Program-made: the position numbers and the translations under genes
Notes under the pieces: model-generated
Databases searched by the model: none
The model's input: only the letters and a program-made list of their open reading frames with translations
Told to the model about the DNA's origin: nothing
Assembly: GCA_030015575.1 (NCBI GenBank)
Contig: CM057346.1
Span: 558,564,315-558,628,314, forward strand
Direction: 5' to 3'
Source: Agapanthus africanus
Taxonomy: Eukaryota; Streptophyta; Magnoliopsida; Asparagales; Amaryllidaceae
DNA length: 64,000 nt
Shown: positions 36,601 to 49,549 of the stretch, piece after piece
Position numbering within the stretch: the stretch's first letter is position 1
How the letters are laid out: every line of letters begins with the position of its first letter

Positions 36601-39352
36601 AAAAAAAGAAAACCACACAAATTTGAAGTATAGCAGCTGACCAACCTGTACGCGTTTTCCCTTAGCTGCAGCTCTAGAATATATGTGCATTCCAGCCTAG
36701 AACAAAGAGATAGTATATATTAAAAATATATATACTTGAGAATATGCTAATGGTCAACTGAATAAAATGAATAATCGCACAAGTGATTGTGAAATGGATA
36801 ATTCTGACCATTATACCTTGATGATTGTCTTAAAGAAAATGCATCAAATTACATAACTACTTCAATGGAAGAAAAATAAGTAAAAGATCCAGAAATCTTC
36901 ATAGTTATTTTTATAAAATGTAAATTTAATTGCATGCTTTAATTGGGTATAAACTACAAGTCTACAAGTGAAGTTTGACTTACTGGATTAGAACCAACAA
37001 AAGATATAGCCTTGATATCCTTGTCGTCACAGATGTTATTAACAGTATCCTGCCAAGTTATAAGAAGGGCCATGTAAAACACCACTTTACGAACATAGGA
37101 ACTTAGATTTCTTCGACCAAATTTATCTAATAATGTAATCTTCGGTGTAAGAGAAGCGGTTTAAGGTTTGTTTGGTATGCGATTATACATTATACATTCA
37201 ATAAACAGGCAACGAATACAATGTGAAAAAACTTCTTCGTTTTTATCTAATACGTGAAAAGTGAAGAATTTTTTTTATTTTCCAAATCAAGCTTACATGG
37301 GTACCATGAACGATATTCAAGACTCCATCCGGCAGACCAGCTTCCATTGCTAGTTCAGCGAGTATCATAGAGGCCCCTGAAAGAATACAAGTGTATTGAT
37401 TATTCAGATACATCCTCTGTTTGCACATTTTTCAACTGTTAGAATCTTCAAATTTAGGTATGGACTTCCACATCAGTATTACCGAACAATTTTTCATTTG
37501 AGCTTCGAATTATGCTAAATATTTTTTAATATAATGTTGCCTTCCTGAATGGGAAGTATTTTTTAATTTTTGTTATTGAATGTTATACATCAGTTAGTGC
37601 TTATGTTGTTCACAATTCAGAGGTTATTAAACGCTAAATAATCACTAAGCTTGAATATTATAAAGTCTACTGCAGATTATGCCTCTGGTAACTTGTTGCA
37701 CAGTTGCAATAATATTTAATATATAAAACAAAACAATATTGCTATTGTTGAAATTCAGTACCTGGATTGATATGATCCCATCATCAAGGATAGACTATCC
37801 AATGATACATGTGGATTAAGAACGAGGGGGGGGGGGGTTATATGTACATACAATAATGTTTTTCATTGTCATTGTTAGTCAGATTCATAATTTATAGGGA
37901 AGAAGACTTTTTGCAGATTGGATGTAATCTTACTTTGTACTTGTTTCGATGACTAATAGATACTGACCAGTGGACATCCTCAACCATCTTATTATACAGA
38001 ATTATAGATATAAATATACTCAAGGAAAATACTAGACAAATAATAATGTAGAAAAGCTGGTTCAAAACTATGTCATATTACAAACCAGAAAAGAAATCTT
38101 AGGTGACCAAAAGCAAAAATTGATACCTGGATCTTTCTCTGATGGCTTTAAAATGAAAGTGTTACCACATGTCACAGCCATTGGGAACATCTGCTCAAAG
38201 GGAAAAAAACAATTAGACCTTAGAACTTCTGAGTTCTAAGTAATAATTTTAAGGGTTTGATTAGTTGGGCATAGCATGCAGATCCAACTACGCCAAAATC
38301 AAGCCAGTAGTTAGGTTCCCTGTATCTGAAACTTCATTCTCAAATTAGAAGAGCTAGAATATTCTCTAGGACCCCAGCTCGCCCTTAGGAATTTATTGAT
38401 CAGCATGAATGTAATGGAATCTAATTTTAATCCCAATCGAGGACAAAAAAATTTCCAGTTCGCACATAGTTGGAAATACACATCTAAAGAGAGACAAGGA
38501 ACCAAGGACAAGGGCACCAAAAACTATAGTTGGAGCTGGATCTAACCACCGATGGAATATAAACCGTTAGCTATGGTTGTTGGAGATCATACCTTCGATT
38601 AATGATGAACTACATAAATCCAACTAAAAGCATCATTTAGTATATTTAATGATCTAAAAAGTACCTTCATATACAGAAAAAGGGTTAATTGCATATATCA
38701 CCCTTCACCTATACCTCACCCAAACACTTGCAATTCCTAAATTAGCTTATTATTCGCTCACTACATCCCTGGAATTAGCCTCAATCTGAAATAAAATAGA
38801 ATTAGTAATCCCTAAACTGACTACTTCAATGTGAAGTGACTAGGGATCACAAGTGTTGAATGAGATAAAGATGAAGGCTGTCAAAATGCAATTAAAATTT
38901 ACATAAAGAAATCCAGTCATACCCACAATGGAATCATCGCAGGAAAATTGAATGGGCATATCCCTGCACATACGCCAAGAGGCTCCCTAATGCTATATGT
39001 ATCAATTCCATGTGAAACATTGGATACATATTCGCCCATCTGAAGAGTTGCCATTCCACAAGCATGTTCCACCACCTCTGTGACAACAAACAAACCACAA
39101 ATTACATAAATTACCCATCCTAATAAATTTATAAAAAAGAAAAAAGATTTTTCGATATACGAAGACCGAGATTTATAATCCCGATATTGGTAGTAGTTTG
39201 GGATGTGTTAGAATATGCTGCGATATTCTAGGGATTCTAGAGTATTCTAAGCATGATTTGTTACATATAATTAAAGAACAGCGTAAGTGTAAATAACCAA
39301 GTCTATATATAAATGAGGTTAGGGTCTTAGCCTAATCATTCCCCTAGATCAA

Positions 39353-39389
<37 letters not shown>

Positions 39390-40807
39390 GCACACACACA
39401 CACACACACACACAAATCCAATAATAGGAAGGTTACCTTCAGGATCGGGATCGGCCATCTTAAATCAGAATATCAATTTTTCTAATTGTTTTTACTAAAT
39501 GAAGGAAAATAATTTTCCTATCCACTTTGGCATCCCACCCTCATCGTACCCAAAAAAATGAGAGATATCAATATGGAGCCTACATGAAGCTTACTTGGAG
39601 TCCACATTGCCTACAAAGTAGTGCTATCTCTTGGGTAGCATGAGCGTGTGATGCCAAAATGGGTAGGACAAGTATATTCCCTAAATGAATATTAAGGTTG
39701 ATAAAAATTAAATAAATAGTATAATAACTATATACAATTTGACATATCTTTTCATGATTAATCATGTTTACATTTTGTTATTTTACATATCTTGTGTGCA
39801 TGACTAAAAAGAAATTTTCATCTTTTTTAGCAATCAACGATGTCAAATAAACCACTAACCCATTAATAAATGGATAATCCATTAATAAACGTAATAATAA
39901 ACCCTCAATTATCAATTGGCGAACCTAGTACCAAGGTTAAAAATCTCGGTACCGAAAATCGGAGGGTGGTCTTTTCGGAATCGGCCATCTCGGGTCAAGA
40001 TCGGCTAAGATTTAAAACCATGATCCTGAATAAATCCAACTTACCTAAACCACGGAAAACGTCACCCTGCGCATCCTTGAGTGTCTTCCCTTGTTCAGTA
40101 GTGATATTCATTGCAAGTTTATCCTGATAAACAGCAATTTAATTACAATGCCGACTGAAAATGAAAACATTAATAATAACGATTATAATGCTAAGAAAAA
40201 CAATACCATATCTCTTCGAATGAGTTCCTGCAGCTTGAACATGATCCTCTGCCGGGATGTAACAGGGGTGTTCTTCCATTTGGGAAAAGCTTGCTTCGCC
40301 GCGCTCACCGCAGCTTTGAACTCTTCATCTGTTGTCAACGGAACCCTAGAAACTACTTCTTGCGTCGCCTGTTAAAGGGCAAAAAAGAAAACAAAATCAG
40401 CAAAGATCAAATTTCTTTTCAACTTTTTCAATAAAAAGAGCTGAGATCGAAACCTACAGGATTGATAACATCGATGGCCGACTCCGATCGTGATTCAAAG
40501 AACTCCCCTCCGATGAGATTTCGCACTCTCGGCTGTAAAAAAAAGCAATCTTTTTCTAATAAGAAAACACCTTTTTTTTTCAAAAATCGACGAGATTAGA
40601 GAGATTACGGGTGAATTTCCGACGGCGGGAGAGGCTTCAGCGGCGGTGGAGAAGCGCGAGAGTGCCTGAGATTTCCATGGACGAAAGCTCGATGCTGCAC
40701 AAAATCGAACAATAGCTGATTAAAAATTTGAAGGAAAAATTAGGGGTTTTTTTGTTCAAGGGATTTCTACAATTCTCACCGCCTCGTCGAATCGAAGATC
40801 GCAACAT
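33629..40807 (-). CDS. ALDH6B2: Methylmalonate-semialdehyde dehydrogenase (CoA-acylating), mitochondrial, ALDH6 family
   Basis: Nineteen exons, all with GT-AG borders, join without a stop to 534 codons: 40807-40780, 40694-40609, 40532-40458, 40368-40207, 40123-40045, 39077-38923, 38190-38127, 37376-37297, 37049-36984, 36696-36646, 36393-36242, 36043-35953, 35857-35777, 35254-35177, 34979-34944, 34873-34830, 34734-34656, 33912-33822 and 33735-33629. The enzyme oxidises methylmalonate and malonate semialdehyde to propionyl- or acetyl-CoA in valine and pyrimidine breakdown in mitochondria, using NAD and CoA. Diagnostic blocks are [27 protein letters not shown] (NAD fold), and [11 protein letters not shown] with catalytic Cys318. 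The N-terminus is a mitochondrial presequence (Arg/Ser-rich, SRFSTAA near 25). Introns carry a MITE and a microsatellite; none disrupts splicing signals. Confidence 0.97.
34234..34583. mobile_element. MITE in dehydrogenase intron 17, 9-bp target duplication
   Basis: Inverted ends of about 50 bp start GGATATTTACCAAAAACCA on both sides and run through TGTGGTTTG and CCCTTTTA. TTAATTTAT flanks the element at 34225-34233 and 34584-34592, a perfect 9-bp duplication that suggests MULE mobilisation. There is no coding content. Confidence 0.85.
39353..39414. repeat. Compound (CT)n(CA)n microsatellite in dehydrogenase intron 5
   Basis: About ten CT units run directly into about twenty CA units with one CG interruption. 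Confidence 0.95.
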
Positions 40808-41173
40808 TATTTGATATGAGGGGAGATGGAGAGAGAGAGAGGAGCGTGAGTGTTTTTGTAGGGTTTTGTATGAGCAAGGATAAGAACAATTGTCAATAGG
40901 ACACATGGATGACATGGCATTTCATGATATTGAAAGGAAAGAGAGCAGATGCGGATTCATGTTGCTTTTCAACATCGCTTATTTCATGAAAACACCATGT
41001 GATTTACATCTATTCTACCATTAAACATTAACTCCTGCAGTTTGATATATTTAATTAGGGTGTCCATTGCAGTAGATAATCTATGCGGTAATACTAGATT
41101 ACCATTAAATATTATGATACTTGTTTAGGTATACAAGATATTTCTGAGAATATAGAATTACCATGGTAATCAA
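40808..41173. other. Dehydrogenase upstream region
   Basis: On the minus strand the leader just upstream of ATG 40807 is CT-rich (GA-rich on the plus strand, 40820-40845), common in plant housekeeping promoters. No clear TATA box is seen. Confidence 0.45.
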
Positions 41174-41773
41174 ATGACTCCATTCTATGATAATTCTATT
41201 CCATCAAAAACATGTGTCTATCCGAGATTACCACGAAATATTTCTGCCGATCGGCCGTTCGCCACAAACCGGCCGTCGGTCATCGCCTATCGTTCACCAG
41301 CTGATCCACCGCTGATCGCGCTTTGTCTGATAAGGAGCAGTCCGAATCTTGAAGTACTTGAGACAAGGGGTTACAATTCCGGTGGGGAATCTCCTCCGAT
41401 CGAAGAAAAGTTTTGGGAAGAACAGGAGCATATAGAGTTATTCGATCGACTCGAAAGTCTGAGAATGACTCTGATTTCCGGCACACCAGGGGAGCTTGGC
41501 TTCATACGTTTTTCCTTAGCTAAAGCTAGAATGCTCAAGACAAGGCGGATTAGTTTTTATTGGCATTTCGATGTGGAGCCGGCCAAAACAAAACTACTTC
41601 AGTTTCCGAGGGCTTCAAGTCAAAGCTCAGATCTTGTTGAGAAGTGCCGAGGAAATGGAAGAATCAGAAGGATGTGGATAGACCGTTTGAATGTTCGGGA
41701 ATTTGTGCAGGGTTTGTGTATGCGGTGGCGCGAAACTGGCTCAACTAGCTCAATATTTTTTGAAAACGATTGA
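41174..41773 (+). pseudogene. FBD-domain fragment of an F-box/LRR gene
   Basis: The 199-codon frame is FBD-like from about residue 50: LCLIRSSPNLEVLE, FWEEQEHIELFDRLESLRMT, and ELGFIRFSLAKARMLKTRRI. The FBD region is the C-terminal part of plant F-box/FBD/LRR proteins, which are substrate receptors of SCF ubiquitin ligases. No F-box or leucine-rich repeats precede it, and residues 1-45 look like unrelated sequence read through by chance. It is best seen as a truncated copy, although the frame itself is open. Confidence 0.6.
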
Positions 41774-43648
41774 GATCGCAGCTTGACTTCGTATGGTTTT
41801 GCCTCGGCTAACTCTGTGTAACATACCATCTTTCGATGAAATTTCCTTATAATGTATATTTATCGAATTATCAAAATCCGATAATCTAATATGTTGGAGA
41901 GCAGCTATTTAATCATCCTAACATAACACTTCTCGTTTATCCGTATTTGTGTAGACGATAAAACAATTAAATATTTTTAATTACCTGGAGAGATCGAGGA
42001 ACCCATTACATGATATTATGATGAACTTGATTTCGATGGCGAATTGGGCACGAGCCACCTGATTTTTAATTTTTTCTCCTCCGCTGGATGAAAGCTCAAA
42101 ATTTATAGGCTACTGTGCTAGTAAAGAAGAGTATAATTAGCACTTCATTAAAAAAATTGCTTTTTTATTCAATATAAGAATTTTTTGCCATTGGAAACTT
42201 AGTTATGAGCATTAGGATTAGAACCATTGTATTTTAAGGAAAGTATCCATGGATTTGGACTCTCTAACAAAAGAACTAATAAAATCACAAAAACTAAACA
42301 AAATGGTGTTTGATATGTTTATTTTTCTTTTTTTCCTCCATTAGTTTTCACTATTGTCTTCTTGCATGAAAATTGTATCAAATGAAATAGGTAGAGAGAT
42401 TGAAAAGGCTGGGATTGTAAAGCAAATGAGATGCTAATTCCTATCTCTAATTGTTTTCTTGCTTCTTTTTGCACTTTCTTTTTTTATTATATATTCTATT
42501 AGAGTATAAAGTTATTTCTTCGACTCTCACCAAATGGAAAATAGTATTTTCTTGGCCAAGCGGGACTTAGGTTAGGGAGCATTTGTTTCCATCAAACACT
42601 TGGAGCAATCTCTACTTTCTGCAATATTAACATTTTGAATGAGGTTATAGTCTCAATCAAGCGTCTTTATGAACATTTATAGATCTTCATAAATCATTTC
42701 AAAAATTAATTAACCAAATTCTTTATCTATTCTATACTATTATTAATAGCCACTGACCGATGACCAACCCGGTAAGATATGAGAAATCCATCGGGTTGAC
42801 AGGTAAAGTATTTTTCTTATGACTAGAACCCAAAGGATGCCGAGTGACATTTTCTAATTCCTCATGTTAAAAAAAAACTCAAAAATTGTTATAATTTTTA
42901 TATTTTTTTCTAAACTCCAAAGATTTTCACCACTCCTCCAAAAGAAACACTCTAGAATATTAGAACTTGAAATGAAAAATTATACAATCTTCAAGTTTTA
43001 CCTTGTTCTGATCATTGAGAGGGTTATCCCGACGTAACTGAATGAAGTCCATGATCTTTAAATATTTATTAGTTTATACAAATTCCTTTTTATTATTATA
43101 TTCTCTTTTTTTTCCCCCGATACATAGCATACCATGTGCATGAATCCTAACTCAAAATGATCCATGTGTTCTTCTTTCTTTTTTTCAAATAAAATTCAGA
43201 AAAATGAGTAAAAATCTTCAACCTTTTCTACAATCCAAGTGTCCACATCATCGCCCCCGCCCCCGCCCCTCCTTCCGGTAAACTAAATTTGCATTTGAAA
43301 ATTTATTCGGATGCATCTCTCTCCTACATACACACATGCAGAGCACATGCAAACATCCCGTTGTGTAATAATATAACCACTAATAGTCTAATTCTCAAAA
43401 CTAGTTTTCTTACACCTAATCACATACGTTCTAACTTTTCTCTTAACCATGTTATTTCTTCTTTCACTTCAACATAACAACCTAAAGCTTCAGCTTTTAA
43501 ATAATACAAACCAAGTAAACAACATCTAGAACTTCATTGCCAATCATTCATCAAATAAAATTATAACCCCCACACATGATCAAAAGAAAGAAAAAAAGGA
43601 AGCGAAAAAAGGAGAAAAAAATTCAAAACAGCGTAGCAGATACCTGTA
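41774..43648. other. Intergenic DNA between FBD fragment and TPR pseudogene
   Basis: AT-rich sequence with no convincing exon. A short CCCCCGCCCCCGCCCC run lies near 43255. Confidence 0.5.
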
Positions 43649-44449
43649 TCAAACATGAAACAAAAGCGACTTCTCATCGTTCTTCCCCATCTTATCCAAC
43701 ACGAAAACGACCTTTCTCAAGGTCTCTAAAGCCGCTTCACTCTCGTAACCTGACTCTCTCTCTTGAATACTTAAGATTCTCTTCAGGTTGGCCAGAATAT
43801 CGCCGTCGTTCTTCCCCAGTCTCGTTTGCATCGATACTAAGCAATCAAGGGTTTCACCTGCATAATTATGGGAAATTTCATCATGAAATAGAGACTAGTT
43901 TTGATCACGAAATAGAAAATGTATTTTCGGGATATACATGGAATACATAAATGATGCGAGGATCCACATTTTAAGTTCATAGAAGAGTGCATATATATGT
44001 AAATGAAATGCTAATATTAACACACTTCATTTATAAAGATTTATATTACAGTGCTACAAACTATGAAGCACATATACTTGTAAACGTCTCACAAATCGTC
44101 CCTGATCGCGAATCAAAGTATGAAACTCTCAGATTATTTTGAATTCGCTCGGACTTATAAATATCTCACCATCCTCCTTCGAATCAACACCTCTCCTCTT
44201 TCTCTTGAAAATTATAGTTCTCGAAATTTGAAAGTGCATGGAATTTCTAACACAATGCCATTATTTATTTATATGTATATCTTAATATATATTTATATTT
44301 ATCTAATTAAAAGTCGATATAAAAACGTATCCCGTGTCTTATGTTTTTGGAAAATTGCGAATCGGTATTGTATTGTATCCCGTATCCGTATCCAAATCTG
44401 TGCCACATAGGCTACAACTACAAGAAAAGTCATTTGACGAGGAGAATAG

Positions 44450-44479
44450 ATTATTATTATTATTATTATTATTATTATT
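44450..44479. repeat. (TTA)n microsatellite
   Basis: Ten TTA units in the intron between the last two TPR pseudogene exons. Confidence 0.95.
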
Positions 44480-46390
44480 GTCCAGTGATTCATTTTGCTA
44501 TTCGCTAACCAATTCAATGCAATAAAAATGGATTCAACGAACTCATCGATTATGGAATTTACTGTAAAAAGATGTTGCCAGTATTCTCTCCTACTAGAAG
44601 AGATTATTTTCCGAATGCATCCTCGTGTATTCGCACCGCCTCCAGAGCAAGACTCTCGGCTTCATCGTCTTTTCTTAGATGGTAGAGTGCAACTGCAAGG
44701 TGCAACATTGGAACAGTAATTGACTGATCATCGGGGCCCACTGTTTTCGACATAATTTGTGGACACGTCCTTAACAAGCGCTCTGCCTCCACAAAATTCT
44801 TTGATCGTGAATAAGAAGAGATGCGAGGTTTACAAGGTGAGCCGCCACACTAGGATGTTTTTTATCCCTTTGCATCTTTCTGTGATTTGCAAGCATTCAT
44901 GCAATACCTCTCTGCCCTCTTCTTCCTTAAGAAAATCAAAATGAGGATTCTGTTTGGGTAAACTAAAATCTACATCAAATAAATAACAAGCAACTGCCGA
45001 ATATGAATACACCAAATAAATTCTGATGATTTTCAACGTTAAATCATGAGTCGACGGAAGATGCCTCACCTAAATAATCAATGAAAAAAATCCTTCTTAT
45101 GGAAGTCACACTTTAAGGTGTACAAGATGTGCACCTATTGCTTTATCCTATAACTTGAACAGGTTTCTAATTTACTGTTGCATAAAATAAATAAGATAAT
45201 CTGACCAAAAATGTTTTATTTTAGACGAATTTTATGAGTTCTATTTCATAGGTCAAGTAAAATATTGTGTTCATCATTCTTTTTGGATGCGGCCTCGGGA
45301 ATCGAACCGATGACAATAGTTGACAAGCTGAGAGTTTTACCGGAATTCCATAGCTTTCTAATTTACTTTCCTTGTCACTTTTACGAGGAAAGTTTTACCG
45401 GAAGAGCTATGCTCCTTTGGTTGGTTCTCTGTATTGGGATTGAAAAGAAAGAACATTACTAGATGACAAGCTGAAACTATTATCCAGTCGAAGCATATTG
45501 CATCTCGTACTTCTCCATTGATTAGGATATGTATGGGAATTCCTGTTCCTAAATATTAGGGATTAGGATGATTTTTTTTCTAAATTGTCTATCCTACTCC
45601 TATAGGCATTAGGATTTGAGATGATTTTTAACAAGTAGATGGCGAATTAAAAGCTGTGCAACTTAGGAGATGGCATGACGATTAATTTGGCTATTATATA
45701 ACTAACTACTAAAATATATTACTGATCCTAAAGTTAAATTAGAATCAAATTTTGCCTCATGGCTGAGTAAGAGATTACATTATCATACAAGATCATTTTA
45801 TATATTTCTAAAAATAATATAAGTTCCCTCCAACGTAATTGTGTACATGAAATCTCATGAAACAGACGGAACACTTACCTTCCTGTAACATGAAGTAACT
45901 CTGCCAAATCAATCGTCATTTTCTCTAAAACATTGCCATCTAACATCACATACTTCGAGTCCTGTATAACTTGAAGACCATTTCTACACATACATATAGC
46001 TTCTTCCACGATCCCTTGAAATTTCGTGAAGGTAGTTAGAAAGATGATAAAAAGAAATAACATTTAAAATGCAGAATACTCTATGCCAGCAGAAAATTTG
46101 CCTACTGCAATTCAAGCTTTTGAAAATATAAATTACCTTTTGCACACAGAGAATAAGCCAATGAGCACATTGCCATTCCTACCCTTCCATCATTATCTCC
46201 ATAAACTCTCATATACATGCTTAAAACTCTGGACAATACACATAAGAAATTAGAGAGATAATCTTCAGTTCAGTGGAATGAAACATCAAGTAAAATTGCG
46301 AAAAAATTAATAACTACGTCATGATAAGGATCCATTACTCATTGTAACAGTAAATAATGCATCACAACAACTAAGTGGTGCTAAGGCAAG

Positions 46391-46432
46391 AAGGGGTTCT
46401 CTTTTATCCTTAAGGGTTCTCTTTTATCCTTA

Positions 46433-46468
<36 letters not shown>
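46391..46468. repeat. 20-bp tandem duplication followed by (CT)n
   Basis: AAGGGTTCTCTTTTATCCTT occurs twice in tandem (first copy with an extra G), then about 16 CT units to 46468. It lies in a TPR pseudogene intron. Confidence 0.9.
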
Positions 46469-46473
<5 letters not shown>

Positions 46474-47347
46474 TTTCTACTATGATGACTGCAATGCTTC
46501 TTCTCTCATTCCTGATTCTGGAATTCCCTTTCTATATTCTTTCTTTTAATGTGGGTTTCCTACAATAAGAATCACACTCTCGGTTATCCTATAATAAATA
46601 TCTTCAGCTAAATATATAGGGCTGCCTAATCTTTGGAGATAAAATGTAAAGTAGTTGTGTTTTATGCATCTGGAATAGCTAAACCACAAATCAAAGTTTA
46701 TTAGGGTACAACTACATTTAAACAACTAGAATAGTAAGAAAAGTAAAAAAAAAATTGTCAACAGGGCGACACGGCTGCTTTTACCATCTAAGAGATGGTC
46801 AAATACTCTGGAAAAGGCATAACCTTTATAAACAGTTGAAGTAATAAAACATATTTGTAACCCGTAGAAAGTATAAAATTGAATAATCAGCTAACAAATA
46901 ATCATCTTTATATTTCTATAGTCATGATACTATAAGTAAATCTTTACTTCAAAGAAAAAAGAAGAAAAGAAAAAAGGAAAAAAAAAATAGTTGCGTGGAG
47001 TTCCATTTCCCTGATAATTGAATATGCATTTTCTGTGTATTGTATAAACATATCCCCCGTGCTCTCCACTAGCTATAAATATATTCAGATGCTAGCAAAC
47101 AGAAAATATAGAAATTGCTCATACTTTCAAGGTACATGTTACAAGCAACCATTTGCTTATCAGAATCAGCATGAAAAGTTAAGCAGCAAAACTTACCAAA
47201 CTCTTTCTCTAAAATTTTGAGGCCTCTTCCATATACAAGCATAGCATCCTCAAACTTCCCCAGATTTGCATACATGCTTCCCATATGGATTAGTATCGAA
47301 TCCATAAGTCGTATATCATCTTGAAGACCGGCCATTATCTCTTTAAG

Positions 47348-48019
47348 CTGTTAATCAGAAAGAACATTATATGTGTCTTTAGAACAAAATATGTAAGAAA
47401 GATAGTATATCATAAATTTAATATCCAAGTGACGTTTTATATTATATCTAGTGTACCAGACAGAAAGCAATAAACTTACAATTCTTGTGCCAAAGCTAGA
47501 ATTTGCTCAACAGACAAACAAAAAATAGAACCTGAACATGCAATTCTTGAATAGCTGTATTTTCCCAGAAAATGGGGGAAGAAATGCACATTCTGAACAC
47601 TGATTTGAAAATGCTGAGAGAATACTCATGGAGTATAATATCCGAGATATAGGGATGGAATTTAGATAGGAAACCATACGCATTGAATATATGTTGAACA
47701 TAATGAACTGTTTTTAATTTTTCACATATAAGGCTGTGTAATAGTAAAAGGTAACAACTCTTCTGTGGCACTAGAGATGTCAATACAAAATACTAGGATA
47801 AACTTTAGTAGAGTGCACAGATCTAAACATGTATAGTGGAAACATATTTTGATTACCAACTCTCCCGACCTTTAATTAGAAAGAATAAAATCATGCACCG
47901 TCTAAACAACACTTGGGCCTTAAGGCTGCATTTAGCTTATTGTAACAAGGATGCACCTCTTACTACTGATGTCAAATTCTAGATTTGTAATTTCCTAATC
48001 ACAATAAATAGATGAATAC
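47348..48019. other. Flank between TPR exons and the retroelement cluster
   Basis: No upstream TPR exon is detectable here. AT-rich sequence ends with AATAC (48015-48019) just before the LTR. Confidence 0.5.
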
Positions 48020-49382
48020 TGGTGGGGTTAAAATTTACACCCCATTGACCAAAAGTCAAAGTCAGAGTCAATCAAACCGCGAACAGGTAGACCCAAGCCA
48101 AAGCAAATAAACCCTACTGCAAGAATAAAATCCATTCCGGGCCCACGCCCGAACCCAAGTCCAAGTAGGTGGGCTCAAGCACAAACCTGCCCCATGCCAA
48201 GAAAGTAAAACAAATAAATGTAATATTTAAATAAATGTGTAAAATATAAAATAAATGGGCAAAAAACCAAATTTTATCAAGCCCAAAGGGCTATGTGTAA
48301 ATTTGTAAGCCTATATAAGGCAATAACATGAAAACATCATGAAGAAATGAAGCATAATTCTTTCACCTAAAAAACCTAGGGTTTTGTGCCTCTTTCCTCT
48401 CTTATCTCAAGGTTCTTCCTCTTCCTCTTCATTTCCAATTAAATCAAGAGCTTAGCTTTTTTTTTCTCAAAACTAAATAAAGTTTCACCATAAACCCCTT
48501 GAAAGAGAGTTTAACTCTCACATCAAATCTCTAAAAGGGAAGATATTTAATCGCATTCCCCTTCTTCTTCAAGATCTCAAAAGAGAAGAGAAGAAAGAAG
48601 GGGAACTCATCTCTAAGACCTCATTTTGAAGAAGTCCAAGATTTGAAGAAGAATTAAAGACGGCTCCTTTCAATACCCAATACCCAAGATCCAAGTTTTG
48701 GAGCTTCAAGAGAAGCCCTTTGGGTTTTCTCCAAGAAAGGAAGGAAGAAGAAGAAAAGAAAACCTTTGGGAGTATAACTCCAAATCAAAACCTTTGGGAG
48801 TTGAACTCTAAAATCAAAATCTTTTGGGAGTTCAACTCCTAGGGGGCTAAGCCTCTTTTTCGCTGGTGGCGCCCAGCGGGCACGTGCCGCTCAAGTGATC
48901 CAAGGAGTTCAACTCCAAACCAAAGGGTATAGCCCCTCTTCCACTGTTGGCGCCCAGCGGGCACGTGCCGCGCTGGCGTCCAGCGGGCACGTGTTGTACA
49001 TGTCCCGCGGGCGCCCCTCACTCTTCATCTTCTTCTTTTTTTAAAAATATATAAACACGTGTGTAAATAAAATCTTTTGCTTTTGAATAAATAAATTCCT
49101 TTTGTCACAGCTTTACTTTGAACAAATAAAAATGAAATGAACACCCTCAAAATATAACACGCGCATACTGTACATTGAGTTCGCATGACCTGTTTGATCT
49201 GTTAATCGGAGGTTCTTTCGCTACTAAGAGCAAGGAGTAATTAACAGCAACTTAGTCCGCGGCTACCGGAGATTCGGATCTCCACAATCAATAAATCTCA
49301 GCCTGCCCCAAGCAGGGGGAATCTGTATACGCCCGATAAACGCGTATTTCTATCTCAATAGGGTGACGAAAAATACTCTACA
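48020..49382 (+). repeat. 5' LTR of the gag-only element
   Basis: It starts TGGTGGGG and ends CTCTACA. It is homologous along its length to 58700-60096, sharing TTTGTAAGCCTATATAAGG (promoter TATATAA), TGAGTTCGCATGACC and GGTGACGAAAAATAC. The region 48850-49015 is GC-rich with repeated CAGCGGGCACGTG. Confidence 0.85.
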
Positions 49383-49405
49383 GATTCTGCCACGCCCGGT
49401 GGGAC
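49383..49405 (+). other. Primer-binding-site-like sequence
   Basis: GATTCTGCCACGCCCGGTGG directly follows the LTR, in the position of a primer site and similar in form to the 'TCTGGCACGCCC(A/G)GTGGGAC' junctions of plant gypsy elements. One mismatch from that form is visible. Confidence 0.5.
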
Positions 49406-49549
49406 TTTTTCTTACCTCCCATATTTCGGATCAAATGCTCATGCGGACTCATTCAATATACATGTCGATATCTGTACTGAAATCATGCGATTCTATGCAG
49501 CAATCAGCAATCAGCTTTCAAGCAATCAATTCTTAACACTGTCTCCAAA

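Larger units (their letters stand above)
43649..47347 (-). pseudogene. Kinesin-light-chain-like TPR protein, 3' exons only, broken
   Basis: Recognisable exons are 47347-47197, 46226-46137, 46014-45879, 44962 to about 44590, and 43857-43649. The first three join in phase. The product is a TPR superhelix with repeats around LIHMGSMYANLGKFEDAMLVYGRGL (split by the 20-residue limit: LIHMGSMYANLGKF, EDAMLVYGRGL) and PMLHLAVALYHLRKDDEA, and ends VVFVLDKMGKNDEK. Exon 4 carries a one-base loss in an A-run near 44862 and another shift near 44820. A TAA follows FGK near 44605, and the donor after it is not GT. No N-terminal exons are seen upstream in 47348-48019. Plant relatives act as cytosolic scaffolds. 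Two of the lesions could be assembly errors; all four together favour a pseudogene. Confidence 0.68.

Noticed and set aside
39206-39414. Possible copia-type solo LTR in dehydrogenase intron 5 (TGTTAGAATATG start, TATATATAAATGAGG box)
   Set aside because: Start and promoter look LTR-like, but the right side dissolves in a microsatellite and no target duplication was found.
47496-47783. 95-codon minus-strand ORF upstream of the TPR exons
   Set aside because: The translation does not resemble TPR and has no usable splice junction to the next exon.
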